Shown here: positions 5,028 through 5,341 of the stretch, piece by piece
How positions within the stretch are numbered: the first letter of the stretch is position 1
Layout of the letters: the number at the start of each line of letters is the position of its first letter
Source: Gammaproteobacteria bacterium
GTDB taxonomy: Bacteria; Pseudomonadota; Gammaproteobacteria; UBA6429; Thiohalophilaceae
Length of the DNA stretch: 5,341 nt
Direction: 5' to 3'
Assembly: GCA_024639445.1 (NCBI GenBank)
Contig: JAHEIJ010000177.1
Coordinates: 1-5,341 of the forward strand
Program-made: the position numbers and the translations under genes
Notes under the pieces: generated by a model
What the model was told of the DNA's origin: nothing
The model's database searches: none
What the model saw: the letters and a program-made list of their open reading frames with translations, nothing else

Positions 5028-5341
5028 GATGTTAATGACATGCCTATTACTACTCAGCCAGAGCGGCTGGGGACTTGAATCGGATCGTGACCAACCAATC
5101 TATATCGAGGCCGATCGCATTACAGTGAAAGAGAAAGAAGGTGTGAGCTTCTACGAGGGGAATGTGCAGTTTACCCAGGGGAGTCTGCGGGTAAATGGCG
5201 ATGAAGTCACCGTGTTCCTGCAAGACGAAATTTTAAGCAAGGTGATCGTTATCGGCAGTCCAGCTACCCTGATACAGCAACCCGACCACCGACAGAAACC
5301 CGTAAACGCCAAAGCAACTCGGATGGAATATGACGCCAAGA
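5011..5341 (+). CDS. lptA: LPS transport periplasmic protein LptA (5' part, cut by window end)
   Basis: LptA is the periplasmic subunit that oligomerises into the bridge carrying LPS from LptC to LptD at the outer membrane. The window holds its first 110 codons with no stop. After a signal sequence, the OstA-like domain begins with DQPIYIEAD (27-35), then FYEGNVQFTQGSLRV (46-60) and GSPATLIQQ (80-88), all aligning well with E. coli LptA (DQPIHIESD, FTGNVIVTQGTIKIN, GKPATFYQ). I chose ATG 5011, which overlaps lptC by 17 bases, because it adds a Lys-containing n-region (MYSNNK) and gives a normal 21-residue signal peptide ending near GWG. The alternative ATGs at 5029 and 5035 leave only 13-15 residues without a basic charge. 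An AAAGG (4995-4999) lies 11 bases before 5011, and nothing better precedes 5029. lptB would be expected next, outside the window. Confidence 0.92.
   Translation, partial: MYSNNKMLMTCLLLLSQSGWGLESDRDQPIYIEADRITVKEKEGVSFYEGNVQFTQGSLRVNGDEVTVFLQDEILSKVIVIGSPATLIQQPDHRQKPVNAKATRMEYDAK

Noticed and set aside
3204..5341. Signs of horizontal transfer or mobile elements in the kds-lpt part
   Set aside because: No transposase, integrase, tRNA, terminal repeat or break in gene integrity is visible. All genes are full-length, except lptA, which is cut by the window edge.

Overview
The window is a compact, almost fully coding stretch of a Gram-negative chromosome. Gene content and order (yrbG-kdsD-kdsC-lptC-lptA, as in the conserved LPS-export locus of Escherichia coli and relatives) point to a gammaproteobacterium. 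GC is roughly 50% by eye. I cannot name the genus; a non-enteric lineage is likely because mlaA and a heavy-metal-binding protein gene sit in the cluster.

Layout: one gene on the minus strand (4-567) encodes a short, divergent DUF72-family protein. It is separated by a 73-bp divergent intergenic region from a plus-strand run that continues to the end of the window. The run is a 61-residue zinc-ribbon-like protein (641-826), the outer-membrane lipoprotein MlaA (861-1706, start uncertain), the YrbG-type CaCA cation antiporter (1735-2709), a 67-residue HMA metal-binding protein (2725-2928), arabinose-5-phosphate isomerase KdsD (2938-3912), KDO-8-phosphate phosphatase KdsC (3937-4461), LptC (4458-5027, 4-base overlap with kdsC) and the first 110 codons of lptA (from 5011, cut by the window edge). 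No gap exceeds 73 bp, and no RNA gene, insertion sequence or CRISPR array is visible.

Function: most genes serve the outer membrane. KdsD and KdsC make KDO, the sugar that links lipid A to the LPS core. LptC and LptA carry finished LPS across the periplasm. MlaA removes misplaced phospholipids from the outer leaflet, so synthesis, delivery and maintenance of outer-membrane asymmetry are encoded side by side. YrbG is a conserved neighbour of this locus with no settled role in it. The zinc-ribbon protein and the HMA protein are the least explained members.

The window is largely a conserved housekeeping region and I see no clear new multi-gene system. The items most worth checking are a long stem-loop inside the DUF72 gene, a sigma-E-like promoter match inside a Leu-Glu repeat at the 3' end of mlaA, the metal-binding protein inside the KDO/LPS operon, and the uncharacterised zinc-ribbon protein next to mlaA.
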